This document shows positions 45,451 to 53,788 of a DNA stretch of 64,000 bases, in pieces. The position numbers and the translations under genes were made by a program. The stretch's first letter is position 1; each line of letters begins with the position of its first letter. The notes under the pieces are model-generated. The model was not told the origin of the DNA and did not search any database. It worked only from the letters and a program-made list of their open reading frames with translations. This DNA comes from Vampirovibrio chlorellavorus (lineage in GTDB: Bacteria > Cyanobacteriota > Vampirovibrionia > Vampirovibrionales > Vampirovibrionaceae): positions 124,001-188,000 of the forward strand of contig CAIPMU010000013.1 in NCBI GenBank assembly GCA_903866275.1, in the 5' to 3' direction.

Positions 45451-46478
45451 TGGATGATTTTCAAACGCCACATCGCGAAACACCATCGGCGCTGCATGAA
45501 CGCTTTGCGGAAGGGGCGGGCGCTTTTTTCGGCCACCTGGATGTGAACCGGGGGCTTTCGACCCATACCCTGCGCGCCTATCAGGCTGATGTGGGCCAGT
45601 TTTTAGAATGGCTACCCGGCTTTATTCAGGAAAAACAACCGGAAGCCCGACCTGAAATTCCGTTACACGATTTGCCCTCTGCCTTTATTGGGTATCTTGC
45701 CGGTTTGCAGCTCTCCAAGTCCTCGATAGCTCGTAAAGGCTCAGCCATCAAGTCCTTTTTTAAATTTCTGATGAAAGAGCGCTTCTTTAAGGAAAGCGCC
45801 CTGCCGCTTATTTTTCCTCGACCCAAACTGCCACGACGATTGCCTGAGTTTCTCTCTCAGGCCGAAGTGGAACGCATCCTGACAGCGGCGAGCCAGGGTC
45901 CAACTTCGCCCTTAACCCTGAGAAACCGGGCCATGGTGGAGCTGCTATTTTCTTCCGGCATGCGCGTGGGCGAGCTCATCGCGCTGGACTGGGGGCATAT
46001 CCAATGGGAGCAGGCCGAGTTTCGTATTCTGGGCAAGGGGGATCGCGAGCGCATGGCCTTTGCCAGCCAGCGCGCCATGAACGCACTCGAAGCCTATGCC
46101 GCCATCTGGCCAACCCTAAGCGGCAAGGCATCGAGCTACGACAGCCCGTTTTTTCTCAACAAGGACGGCACCCGTCTCAACGTTCGCAGCGTCAGACGGT
46201 TGCTGGTAGAACTGGGCAGCATCGCCGAGCTGGATAAACCCATTCACCCGCATGTCTTTCGCCACAGCTTCGCCACCCATCTCCTCAATCACGGGGTGGA
46301 TTTACGCATCGTGCAGGAACTACTGGGTCATGTCAGCATTCGCAGCACCCAGATCTACACGCACATCAGCACCGAGCGCCTGAAACGGGCTTACCTGAAA
46401 GCCCATCCCCGGGCCAATCCTTCGGGCATTCCCTCCGCCGAAAAAAATGCTATGCTGGATAGAGAAGCGTCGAGTTAA
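45450..46478 (+). CDS. xerC: Tyrosine recombinase XerC/XerD type
   Basis: This 342-residue site-specific recombinase resolves chromosome dimers at a dif site. Catalytic residues are complete: Arg172 (SSGMRVGEL), Lys196 (ILGKGDRER), His268 and Arg271 (HVFRHSFATHLL), His294 (LLGHVSI) and nucleophile Tyr303 (STQIYTHIS). The N-terminal SAM-like core-binding domain spans about 20-115. The C-terminal tail of about 30 residues is longer than in E. coli XerC. The start at ATG 45450 lacks a ribosome-binding site but lies right after a TATAAT box. I saw no dif-like site in the window. Confidence 0.93.
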   Translation: MDDFQTPHRETPSALHERFAEGAGAFFGHLDVNRGLSTHTLRAYQADVGQFLEWLPGFIQEKQPEARPEIPLHDLPSAFIGYLAGLQLSKSSIARKGSAIKSFFKFLMKERFFKESALPLIFPRPKLPRRLPEFLSQAEVERILTAASQGPTSPLTLRNRAMVELLFSSGMRVGELIALDWGHIQWEQAEFRILGKGDRERMAFASQRAMNALEAYAAIWPTLSGKASSYDSPFFLNKDGTRLNVRSVRRLLVELGSIAELDKPIHPHVFRHSFATHLLNHGVDLRIVQELLGHVSIRSTQIYTHISTERLKRAYLKAHPRANPSGIPSAEKNAMLDREASS

Positions 46479-46541
46479 GTCAAAGGATAGTCACGCACAG
46501 GATGGAAGCGGAACAGAGTACACGACGGAAAGCGCGTCGTC

Positions 46542-48482
46542 ATGGATAAAGTGATGGGGTTGATGCGCGCCTTTTTACCGGAATTTTTACTGCTTGTGAT
46601 AGCAGCCGTTTTGCTATTTCTGAATGTCGGCACCTTTGAAATTGATCCTTACAGTGAGTTCTTTCATATTCAATCCGCGCGGGAAAGCTTGTTCAGCGGC
46701 CACTTTTTTCTGCCCGTCCTGAATGGCCATGATTACCTGATTCGGGCGCCCTTCTGGACCTGGATCGTAATCGCCTTTTTCAAAGTGCTGGGCGTCAGCC
46801 TTTGGGCGGCCCGTATGCCCGCGATTCTCTGTACCCTGCTGAGTCTGGTTTTCACCTATCTGCTCACTCTGGAATTAACCCAAAGCCGGGTGTCCGGTCT
46901 GTTTGCCGCCGCAGCGCTGCTGACCACCTGGGGCTTTTTCCACGGTGGCTCACTCGCCACAGCAGACAGTTTGGCCACGGTGATTTACCTGGCCTTTGCC
47001 TGGGCGATGGTGCAGTGGCAAACGCTGGCCGCGCGCAAAACCACCATTCCGCTCGAAATGAAAGTCTTTTCAGGTGGTTTTGGCGTTTTGCTAGGGTTGC
47101 TCATGCTGGTCAAAGGGACCATGCCCACCCTACTCCTGCTGATTATTGCTGCAGGCTACCTGTTTTTAACCCAAAGCACCGGGCTGCTTCGGAAATTGAA
47201 TTTCAGCCTGTTAATCGCCCCTCTGGCGATCATTCCACTGCCCTGGCTGATCTCTGCCAGTATTCAAAGCGGCAATCCGGGCTTTATCTGGAATTTTCTG
47301 TTCACCCAACCCCTCAACCGCATTGTGGGCGCGGGAGACTGGGCTCAACTGAAACCCGACTGGGTCTTTTATATCAAGCAACTGCCGCAGTCAGCCCTGC
47401 CCTATGGCCTGCTGATTCCGGCGATTCTACTGGATTCCGGTTCGCTGAGCCAGCGCAACAACGCCCAAACACCCGCCTGGATCCTCTGGCTGCTGCTCTG
47501 GTTTGGCTTGGGATTAACGATAAACTCGCTGACGGTTTTTCATGAAACCACCCGCATGCTGCCCTTTATGCCACCCATTGCGGTGCTGGCAGGGTATTAT
47601 CTGGGTTTAGTCGCCGAACACAAGGCCGCAACCAGCACTTACGCCAATACCGTGGTCACTTACATCAGCCTGCTGATGGTGGGCGCGGTGCTGTTTGCCA
47701 TGCTGATCTTTCAGGTCATCCCCAGCGATTATGTGACTCGATACTGGCACTTCCCCGGATTATCGGTGATTGAAAGCCTGACCTTGGGCAGCCATAAAAT
47801 CGATCTGCCGGAAGCCTTTCCGATCTGGAAATTCTGGCTGATTCCGGGTCCGTTCATTTTGCTGGCTGGCGGTTTTATGTTGTACCTGCTGCAAGCCGAG
47901 CGCCGACTGGCCCTGACGCCTGCCACACTCGTGGGCACCAGTCTGGTTTTCATACTCTTTATCAAGGCGCTTTACATGCCCATACTGTATCGCCCCGTCC
48001 CGGAGCACCTGGCCCGGGTGATCAATCAACAACTCAAGCCTCAGGATGGCATCGTGCTGTATTCCCTGCACCCGGACATCAAGCGCGTGCTATTTTATCT
48101 GGACGCCAAAAAGCTGAGCCAGGTGCGCGTGGTGCGTCATCCGGAATTTATTGAGCGTCAGATTGCACCCCAAAATGGCGTCATCTATGGCGTTATCCCG
48201 GAGCACCAGTATTTTAACGATTTACGCATTGCGGATCGCGCCCAACTTCAGGTGGATCAATCCGACTGGAAATGGGATACCGGCAAACTGGGTGAACTTG
48301 GTAAATTTCTATGGATTCGCCAGCCCCGATTTGACGTCATGAAGTCTGAGCTGCTGGCTTTCCAGACTTTGCCGCCAGCCTCGCAACAAGCACTACGGGA
48401 CGTTCTGGCGACAGAGGCAATTTTATCCGGTCAGGCAGCGACCGACGACACCCCGCATCATCACCGCCGCAGAAGACATTAG
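46542..48482 (+). CDS. GT39/ArnT-like polyprenyl-phosphate-dependent glycosyltransferase, membrane
   Basis: This 646-residue integral membrane protein has about eleven to twelve hydrophobic segments. The first extracytoplasmic loop (FEIDPYSEFFHIQSARESLFSGHFFLP...RAPFWTW) corresponds to the acidic catalytic loop of the PMT/ArnT superfamily. The soluble C-terminal domain (about 470-630) is on the outer face. Such enzymes move a sugar from a lipid-phosphate carrier to lipid A, protein or polysaccharide; the acceptor is unknown. ATG 46542 has GGAAAG nine bases upstream. The His-rich tail (HHHRRRRH) is unusual. It follows xerC by 63 bases and may share its transcript. Confidence 0.85.
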   Translation: MDKVMGLMRAFLPEFLLLVIAAVLLFLNVGTFEIDPYSEFFHIQSARESLFSGHFFLPVLNGHDYLIRAPFWTWIVIAFFKVLGVSLWAARMPAILCTLLSLVFTYLLTLELTQSRVSGLFAAAALLTTWGFFHGGSLATADSLATVIYLAFAWAMVQWQTLAARKTTIPLEMKVFSGGFGVLLGLLMLVKGTMPTLLLLIIAAGYLFLTQSTGLLRKLNFSLLIAPLAIIPLPWLISASIQSGNPGFIWNFLFTQPLNRIVGAGDWAQLKPDWVFYIKQLPQSALPYGLLIPAILLDSGSLSQRNNAQTPAWILWLLLWFGLGLTINSLTVFHETTRMLPFMPPIAVLAGYYLGLVAEHKAATSTYANTVVTYISLLMVGAVLFAMLIFQVIPSDYVTRYWHFPGLSVIESLTLGSHKIDLPEAFPIWKFWLIPGPFILLAGGFMLYLLQAERRLALTPATLVGTSLVFILFIKALYMPILYRPVPEHLARVINQQLKPQDGIVLYSLHPDIKRVLFYLDAKKLSQVRVVRHPEFIERQIAPQNGVIYGVIPEHQYFNDLRIADRAQLQVDQSDWKWDTGKLGELGKFLWIRQPRFDVMKSELLAFQTLPPASQQALRDVLATEAILSGQAATDDTPHHHRRRRH

Positions 48483-48510
48483 TTTGAATTTATCAGTTTG
48501 ATTTTAAACG

Positions 48511-49071
48511 CTATTCCGTCAAAGCGTTGGCGTCACCCATCATGCGAATGGAGACCGAGGATTCTCCATAGTTTTTACGGGTGAAGCCTTCTAAATCCGG
48601 ATCGCGATAGCCGTGTTCCGCGATAATCACCCCATCGGGTTTGACCCAGCCATGCTGCACGCACTGACTAACCAGTAAGGGCAACTCCTTAAATCCGTAG
48701 GGCGGATCCAGAAAAATAAAATCAAAGGGCTTCTTGCGACAGGGTTGCGCCAACAACCGCTTCACATCGTTGTTAGACACTTTGATCCTGGCTTCGGTAA
48801 TGCCAATTTTTTCAAAATTCTTCCGCATGGTCCGACACTGATCCTCATCGGCCTCAACGGCCAGAACAAAACCGGCACCCCGGCTCAGGGCCTCCAGACT
48901 CATAATGCCACTTCCCGCAAACAGATCCAGAAAACGGGCGTCCGGCAGATCGAACTGAAAGCGACTAAACAGACTTTCACGCATCATGCCCGTGGTAGGG
49001 CGCACCTGCTTGTGCTTGGGCGGGGAATCCACGGTCCGTCCCCTGAATTGTCCACCGGTAACTCGAATCAA
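48511..49071 (-). CDS. rsmD: 16S rRNA (guanine966-N2)-methyltransferase RsmD
   Basis: RsmD methylates N2 of G966 in 16S rRNA. The 186-residue protein begins (M)IRVTGGQFRGRTV, matching the usual RsmD N-terminus, so I place the start at TTG 49071 with AAAGGA eight bases upstream rather than at an earlier TTG. The SAM motif is LDLFAGSGIMSLEALSRG and the catalytic motif IV is FLDPPYG. The segment RPTTGMMRESLFS binds RNA in relatives. The C-terminal end is slightly extended. It is convergent with the glycosyltransferase gene, with under 30 bases between stops. Confidence 0.95.
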   Translation of the reverse strand: MIRVTGGQFRGRTVDSPPKHKQVRPTTGMMRESLFSRFQFDLPDARFLDLFAGSGIMSLEALSRGAGFVLAVEADEDQCRTMRKNFEKIGITEARIKVSNNDVKRLLAQPCRKKPFDFIFLDPPYGFKELPLLVSQCVQHGWVKPDGVIIAEHGYRDPDLEGFTRKNYGESSVSIRMMGDANALTE

Positions 49072-49199
49072 AACCAGATTTCCTTTGGCAACTAAACACG
49101 ATGACCACAAAATACAGACTTACATAATTAAAAATTCGGAACCCGCATGTCACATTTTTGCATAGCGCATGACTTCCCAATAAACCTGTTGAAGGTTGT

Positions 49200-49919
49200 T
49201 CATGGGTAGAAGGCGAAAACATCCAGCCAACCGGCAGCCTGAGCAATCAGGAGCAGTCCCGCCAGAATAAACACCGCCGCACTCAAGCGGGTAATAACGC
49301 TTCCCACTTGACGAAACAGGGCCATCTGCTTGATGAGGCCCGTAAACAGACCCGCCACCAACAGCAGCACCGACTGCCCCAGTGCGTAGCAAAACAGGCT
49401 CAAGCCGCCCAGCACCCAATTTTGCTCCCGGCTGATAAAACCGAGAATAGCGGTTAAAAATGGCGTGCCGCAAGGTGACGATGCCGCGCCAAAGGCCGCA
49501 CCCAGCACCAGCGGAGCCAACCATGTCCCTGTACCGGTTTCGGGAAATTTGGTGATCAATTGCGGCAAGGGCAAGTGAACCACTTCCAGCAACACCAGCC
49601 CCATCACGATCGCCACTGCGCCCAGCAAATAATACCAGAGCGGCCCCACCAGAGCCGCCATCGCAGTTCCCAGAAGACTGGCCGCGATCCCCAGCGTGGT
49701 GAGAATCAGGGCAAAGCCCAGCATAAACAATAAAATTTGCCGCAGAATGGCCCACTTGCTCTGACCGGTGTAACCGCCCACATACCCCACCAGAATGGGC
49801 AGCATTCCCACCGTGCATGGCAGAAAAGAACTGAGCACACCACCCGCAAAGGCCAGTGCCAACACCCCATAGGAATGGGCATTGAGCGTTTTCAAAAAAA
49901 CAGTCTGTAAAGCGTGCAT
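49200..49919 (-). CDS. ccdA: CcdA-type thiol:disulfide electron-transfer membrane protein
   Basis: This 239-residue protein with six predicted membrane helices passes electrons from cytoplasmic thioredoxin to extracytoplasmic thiol proteins. The redox cysteines are Cys35 in SSFLPCTVG and Cys150 in AASSPCGTP, each followed by the helix-breaking Pro/Gly typical of CcdA/DsbD. This supports cytochrome c maturation or disulfide reduction. A membrane-anchored thioredoxin gene lies 138 bases upstream on the same strand and is its likely partner. Confidence 0.94.
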   Translation of the reverse strand: MHALQTVFLKTLNAHSYGVLALAFAGGVLSSFLPCTVGMLPILVGYVGGYTGQSKWAILRQILLFMLGFALILTTLGIAASLLGTAMAALVGPLWYYLLGAVAIVMGLVLLEVVHLPLPQLITKFPETGTGTWLAPLVLGAAFGAASSPCGTPFLTAILGFISREQNWVLGGLSLFCYALGQSVLLLVAGLFTGLIKQMALFRQVGSVITRLSAAVFILAGLLLIAQAAGWLDVFAFYP

Positions 49920-50057
49920 CGGATTACATCATCAGATTAGATCAAGAGGTTACGGCGTTAGTCAGTCATAAAGAGCCTGACCGGAAAGAACAGCGAGGGA
50001 GTGACCCAGAGAATCTGCGGTCAGCTCCATGCCTGAATCTGCAAAATCAGCACATAC

Positions 50058-50621
50058 TCAGTGCTTCAAGGGCGACTGAACTTTGGTCACAGGCTTGGGG
50101 CTTACGGGTCGCTGGATGGACTTGAGGGCATTGGCCAACACATCAGGAGACTGGTAATCGTACAACACATTCCGGATTTCTCCTTGCTGGTTGATAAAGA
50201 CCACCACAGGCACCGAGACCGGCTTGAATGTTCGTAGAATGGCAGCCTCGGTATGTTGATCCGCCTGAACATCCAGCTTTTTAAAACCCATCTCGGGATG
50301 CTGACTCATCAGTTGCACCACCAGGGGAGACAACCGCTTACAATCGTAGCAAAGGCGTGAGCCCAGATACAGCACGGCGGGCTTTCCCTGAGCGCTCGGC
50401 AAAACCTGCCTGATTTCAGCAGAAGAAGCATGTCGAATTCCCACAAAGAGCGACTCATCCAAGGGCACCGACGCCTTCGAATCCCGAGGATTCACGGCAG
50501 CACTGGCCCCTTCGGTATGCAAGCCCTGATAAACACGCAACAGCAACACCAACATGACGGTGAACAGAAACACCGCAATCAAACGCACTTTATTTTGCGT
50601 GGCAGTGAGACGGGCAGACAT
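50058..50621 (-). CDS. Membrane-anchored thioredoxin-like protein
   Basis: This 187-residue protein has an N-terminal anchor helix (about 12-30) and an extracytoplasmic thioredoxin-like domain (about 65-175). The redox site is CYDC (Cys91 and Cys94), not the classical CGPC. The cis-Pro segment VSVPVVVFIN is present, followed by a Pro/Lys-rich tail. It probably receives electrons from CcdA, encoded next. Its targets may be the several secreted cysteine-containing proteins in this genome. ATG 50621 follows GGAGGC at good spacing; the TTG two codons before is rejected. Confidence 0.9.
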   Translation of the reverse strand: MSARLTATQNKVRLIAVFLFTVMLVLLLRVYQGLHTEGASAAVNPRDSKASVPLDESLFVGIRHASSAEIRQVLPSAQGKPAVLYLGSRLCYDCKRLSPLVVQLMSQHPEMGFKKLDVQADQHTEAAILRTFKPVSVPVVVFINQQGEIRNVLYDYQSPDVLANALKSIQRPVSPKPVTKVQSPLKH

Positions 50622-51423
50622 GGGCAAAAGCCTCCAGATTCTACAGGGGCGGATGAGTCAGATGCATCCGGGAACACCCTCATCTTAGAGCAAGTCTCCG
50701 GGCTTTCCAAGTCAAGAACTATAACACCCCGGCAACTGCCAGAGCATCCGCACGCTTTTCGCTATCGAATGTTAAACAATACCGGCGGATGCTCGTGATC
50801 TGCATTGCAAACGCTTTTAAATTTCCCATCGCTGAAACATGAGCTTATAAAACCAATTCGACTCACAGACCAAGTGATCGCTAGCATCTTCCGGACCACT
50901 ACAAAAATGCTCCGGAACGCCAGGCGATTGCTCACAGGTAACCAACCAGGGAGCAATGCGCCATCGCACTATTGGCTAACGCAACCCTAAAATGGAAATC
51001 CCAAAAAAGGCCGAAAAACGGGATAAGACGGGATTAAAGCATAATGAATTATAAAAACAAATTAAGATATATTAAGCAATCAATCCCGATAAAAACATCT
51101 ATTTAAGAGGCTCCCGAATGTCAATGGGGAAGTTTTACTCCGTAACATGCGCCAGCCATGATAATTCACATGCCAAATGAGTCCATCAGTGGTAAGATAG
51201 TAAATCTAAGGAAGCAATAGATTACAAATTGAACATTTACAAACCGTTACATTTTCGACTCCACTAACACAAAATTGAAGAGATTCGTTTTAATGCTACT
51301 GAAGGGGCATACAGAACAGGTTCTCTTCCTCTGTTGACTGTTGGTAATCAGGCGTGTGACAAGGGCATGTCTGGAAGGAGGTTTGTATGTAACGGTTACA
51401 TTTTCGGGAGGGAATTGTTCGAC
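50622..51423. other. Long intergenic region upstream of the HEAT-repeat gene
   Basis: About 800 bases without a convincing gene. The part from about 51000 to 51320 is AT-rich. AACCGTTACATTTTCG (51242-51257) recurs as AACGGTTACATTTTCG (51391-51406), a direct repeat 149 bases apart. The start-stop pair at 51387-51392 lies here. A long regulated leader for the HEAT gene is plausible. Confidence 0.45.
51373..51392 (+). promoter_or_regulatory. Start-stop mini-ORF (ATG-TAA) with strong ribosome-binding site in leader
   Basis: GGAAGGAGG (51373-51381) lies five bases before ATG 51387-51389, which is followed at once by TAA (51390-51392). A ribosome would initiate and stop without elongation, 31 bases before the true start at 51424. 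Such pairs can stall ribosomes and modulate downstream initiation. Seen directly; the role is inferred. Confidence 0.45.
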
Positions 51424-52281
51424 ATGGCAAGTACTACCGGCACCAAAAAAGAAAAAACAACGAAATCTTTCGACGAGCTTTTGGATGAGCTGAAAAACAG
51501 CCCCTCTGAAAAAACCCGCTATAACGCGGCTCGCATGTTAGGTGAGATGGGTGATCTGGCTGCTGTAGAGCCGCTGATTGATGTTCTCAAGAATGACAAG
51601 AATGGTTCAGTTCGTTTGTATGCAGCGCGCGCACTCGGTGAGTTGGGCGACACCACTGCAACCTTACCCTTGATTGAATCATTACGCGAAGATCGCAACG
51701 TAGATGTCCGCGTCCGGGCTGCCCGTGCTTTGGGTCGTCTCGGTGGCGTGGAAGTGGTTCTCCCCTTGGTGGAAGCCCTCAGCGACAGCAACAGCCAGGT
51801 CTGCATGACCGCCGCTGATGCCCTCATTGAGATTGGCGACATCGCGGTGAAGCCGCTGGTGGAATCGTTGACCAATGAAAAAGTGAACGTGCGTTGCGAC
51901 GCCACCCGCGCGTTGGGTGAGCTGGGCGACGTAGCCGCAGTGGATGCACTGATTGGCGTGTTGACTGATGAGTGGGTAAACGTAAGAATCTACGCGGTGC
52001 AGTCCCTGGGTAAACTGGGTGACAAACGCGCCGTCGGCCATCTGATCGGTGTGCTGGAAAATGAAACGGAAAATGATCTGGTCCGCGCTGGCGCTGGTGC
52101 CGCTCTGGGTATGTTGAAAGACCCCAAAGCCCTCCTGCCTCTCCGCAACCTGATTATGAAGGCCGAAGAACTCGGTGAAATTGAAGATACGGCACTGAAA
52201 GCCTACAAAATGATCATGGCCGCTAACTGGAAGACGGTTCCGGGCGCTAACTACAAAAAAGCCCCAGCCGCCCAGAAGTAG
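51424..52281 (+). CDS. HEAT-repeat protein (PBS lyase / CpcE-like repeats)
   Basis: This 285-residue protein is built from about seven 31-residue HEAT repeats (about 15-250). The repeating core is of the type VRxxAARALGELGDxxAxxPLIxxL, forming a curved helical scaffold for protein binding. Repeats of this class are frequent in cyanobacteria, where some act as phycobilin lyases, but no pigment gene is present here, so a general scaffold is more likely. There is no signal peptide. ATG 51424 has GGGAGGGA ten bases upstream. The leader carries a start-stop mini-ORF and a repeated motif. A strong terminator follows. Confidence 0.9.
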   Translation: MASTTGTKKEKTTKSFDELLDELKNSPSEKTRYNAARMLGEMGDLAAVEPLIDVLKNDKNGSVRLYAARALGELGDTTATLPLIESLREDRNVDVRVRAARALGRLGGVEVVLPLVEALSDSNSQVCMTAADALIEIGDIAVKPLVESLTNEKVNVRCDATRALGELGDVAAVDALIGVLTDEWVNVRIYAVQSLGKLGDKRAVGHLIGVLENETENDLVRAGAGAALGMLKDPKALLPLRNLIMKAEELGEIEDTALKAYKMIMAANWKTVPGANYKKAPAAQK

Positions 52282-52334
52282 TCAGTTTATTTGAAACAAC
52301 TCTCGGCTTTTGTAACCGTATTATTCTGAAATCT

Positions 52335-52371
52335 AAAAGCCCCCGCTTCATTGAGTAGCGGGGGCTTTTTT
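52335..52371 (+). terminator. Strong terminator after the HEAT-repeat gene
   Basis: A perfect 13-bp stem, AAAAGCCCCCGCT/AGCGGGGGCTTTT (52335-52347, 52357-52369), with a 9-base loop and six T residues (52366-52371). It lies 54 bases after the stop codon. Confidence 0.95.
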
Positions 52372-52486
52372 CACAGAAACCAACTCGTCTCCACTCAAAA
52401 AAGCCAACTGCTAAAAGCGCAAGCGTATTGGGAAGACAAAGTATTGAGAAAGCAAAAAAAGCCTGTAACACCCTCGCACAATAGAA

Positions 52487-52506
52487 TCCCGCCTTCGCGG
52501 GAATGA
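52487..52506. repeat. Short hairpin related to the MITE internal hairpin
   Basis: TCCCGC-CTTC-GCGGGA (52487-52502), followed by ATGAC, resembles one half of the paired hairpin inside the 29570-29740 element (ATTCCCGCG.../GTCAT). It may be a solo remnant of that repeat family. Confidence 0.5.
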
Positions 52507-52559
52507 CAGAGGGACCAACAATGCCAGCCCTACAAAAAAGAAAACTCGCCCGCATTCCC

Positions 52560-52695
52560 AAAAGAGGCAAAGCCTCTTTTCCACCCCCAAAAAAGGCGCC
52601 ACCGCCACGCGCCAGAAAACCACGCCTGGAGGGGTTTGGGGAAAACATTTTCCCCAATGGAGGGAGTTTGAGGGAGGCGAGCCTCCCTCAAGACC
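52560..52695 (+). repeat. Dispersed three-hairpin element, copy 4
   Basis: Hairpin A is AAAAGAGGC-AAA-GCCTCTTTT (52560-52580), B is GGGGAAAA/TTTTCCCC (52638-52655), and C is TTGAGGGAGGC/GCCTCCCTCAA (52668-52691). It ends 31 bases before the stop of the sugar transferase gene on the minus strand, the same distance and orientation as copy 2 to pcrA and copy 3 to the 36086 gene. Confidence 0.9.
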
Positions 52696-52726
52696 AGCCC
52701 GATAAACCCGAAAACCCATTAAAAAA

Positions 52727-53461
52727 CTAGCAGGCCCCGCGACTCTCCAACACCGCAGGCAAAGTTTTCAGCAGGATTTTAATGTCATTGATCAGGCTCC
52801 AATCCAGCACATAAGTCATTTCCAGAGCGCAGAGCTGATCGAAATTCAATTTTGAGCGCCCGCTGACTTGCCACAGGCCGGTCATGCCCGGATACACATG
52901 AAAGCGCAGGGTGTAGGGCTCGGCAAAGAGACTGCTTTCATCCGGCGGCAGGGGACGGGGACCCACGAGACTCATTTCGCCGCGAAGCACATTCAGGAGC
53001 TGCGGCAGTTCATCCAGACTCAGGGCGCGGAGCACTTTGCCCACTTTGGTAATCCGGGGGTCATTGGCCAACTTGAATAGCTCACCTTGCAGATTGGCTT
53101 GCTCGCGCAGGGCATCACGTTTGGCATCGGCATCCACGCCCATGGTGCGGAATTTATACATGAAAAAGGGCTGATAATTTTTGCCAATGCGCTCACTCTT
53201 ATAAAGAACAGGACCATCGGAACCCAGTTTAATCAGGATAGCGATGACCGCCAGCAAAGGGGAAATGGCCAAAAGGCCCACGCTGGAACCAGCAACATCA
53301 AGGGTGCGCTTCAGAAATTGCTGAAATTTAAAGGACACCTGACTGGCGCGACTGAAAAAGCGAAAGGTGATATGAATTTGGCGATCGTTCAGAGCAACCG
53401 GAGAAACCAAAGAATCGGGTTTCGTCAGAACGGATTGGGGCGAAAGTGAAGTAGCACTCAT
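52727..53461 (-). CDS. Polyprenyl-phosphate sugar-1-phosphate transferase (WcaJ/RfbP family)
   Basis: This enzyme of about 244 residues starts exopolysaccharide or O-antigen repeat units by putting a sugar phosphate on undecaprenyl phosphate. One membrane segment lies near 54-76 (DVAGSSVGLLAISPLLAVIAILI). The conserved C-terminal domain shows YKFRTM, LRALSLDELPQLLNVLRGEMSLVGPRP, and YPGMTGLWQVSGRS, all family signatures. The start is uncertain: ATG 53461 is used, but the frame is open to 53509 and neither has a strong ribosome-binding site. The sugar is unknown. Confidence 0.93.
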   Translation of the reverse strand: MSATSLSPQSVLTKPDSLVSPVALNDRQIHITFRFFSRASQVSFKFQQFLKRTLDVAGSSVGLLAISPLLAVIAILIKLGSDGPVLYKSERIGKNYQPFFMYKFRTMGVDADAKRDALREQANLQGELFKLANDPRITKVGKVLRALSLDELPQLLNVLRGEMSLVGPRPLPPDESSLFAEPYTLRFHVYPGMTGLWQVSGRSKLNFDQLCALEMTYVLDWSLINDIKILLKTLPAVLESRGAC

Positions 53462-53576
53462 TTGGGGTAACGTCCCATGCTTTTTACATCCAAATATTCT
53501 CATTTGCATGAATATCTTAAAATCAAATTAAAGTCCAGCACATGAATAACCCCATGTTAAGCGCCTGAAACAGGAC

Positions 53577-53593
53577 TATAATCTCCCCCCCCC
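53577..53593 (+). promoter_or_regulatory. TATAAT box followed by a 9-C tract, promoter of GH8 gene
   Basis: TATAAT (53577-53582) is followed by CT and nine consecutive C residues (53585-53593), exactly where transcription should begin. Homopolymer length changes here would alter start-site choice or allow transcript slippage. It is the only clear -10 upstream of the GH8 gene. Confidence 0.5.
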
Positions 53594-53788
53594 GCGATAC
53601 GGCCCAATGCCAATTGCGCGCCCGACTAATACCTCCTGCACACGACAGTAAACGCATTAAGCCGGCGCTCTGAGCGCTCAAAATCCAGACTCAGGAGAAA
53701 ATTTTTCAGTATGTCCCTTCTGTCGCTGAAATTTTCTGTGGCCTCGGGTTTTATTAAAGGCATTGGATCGCAACTGAACGGAATTTCA

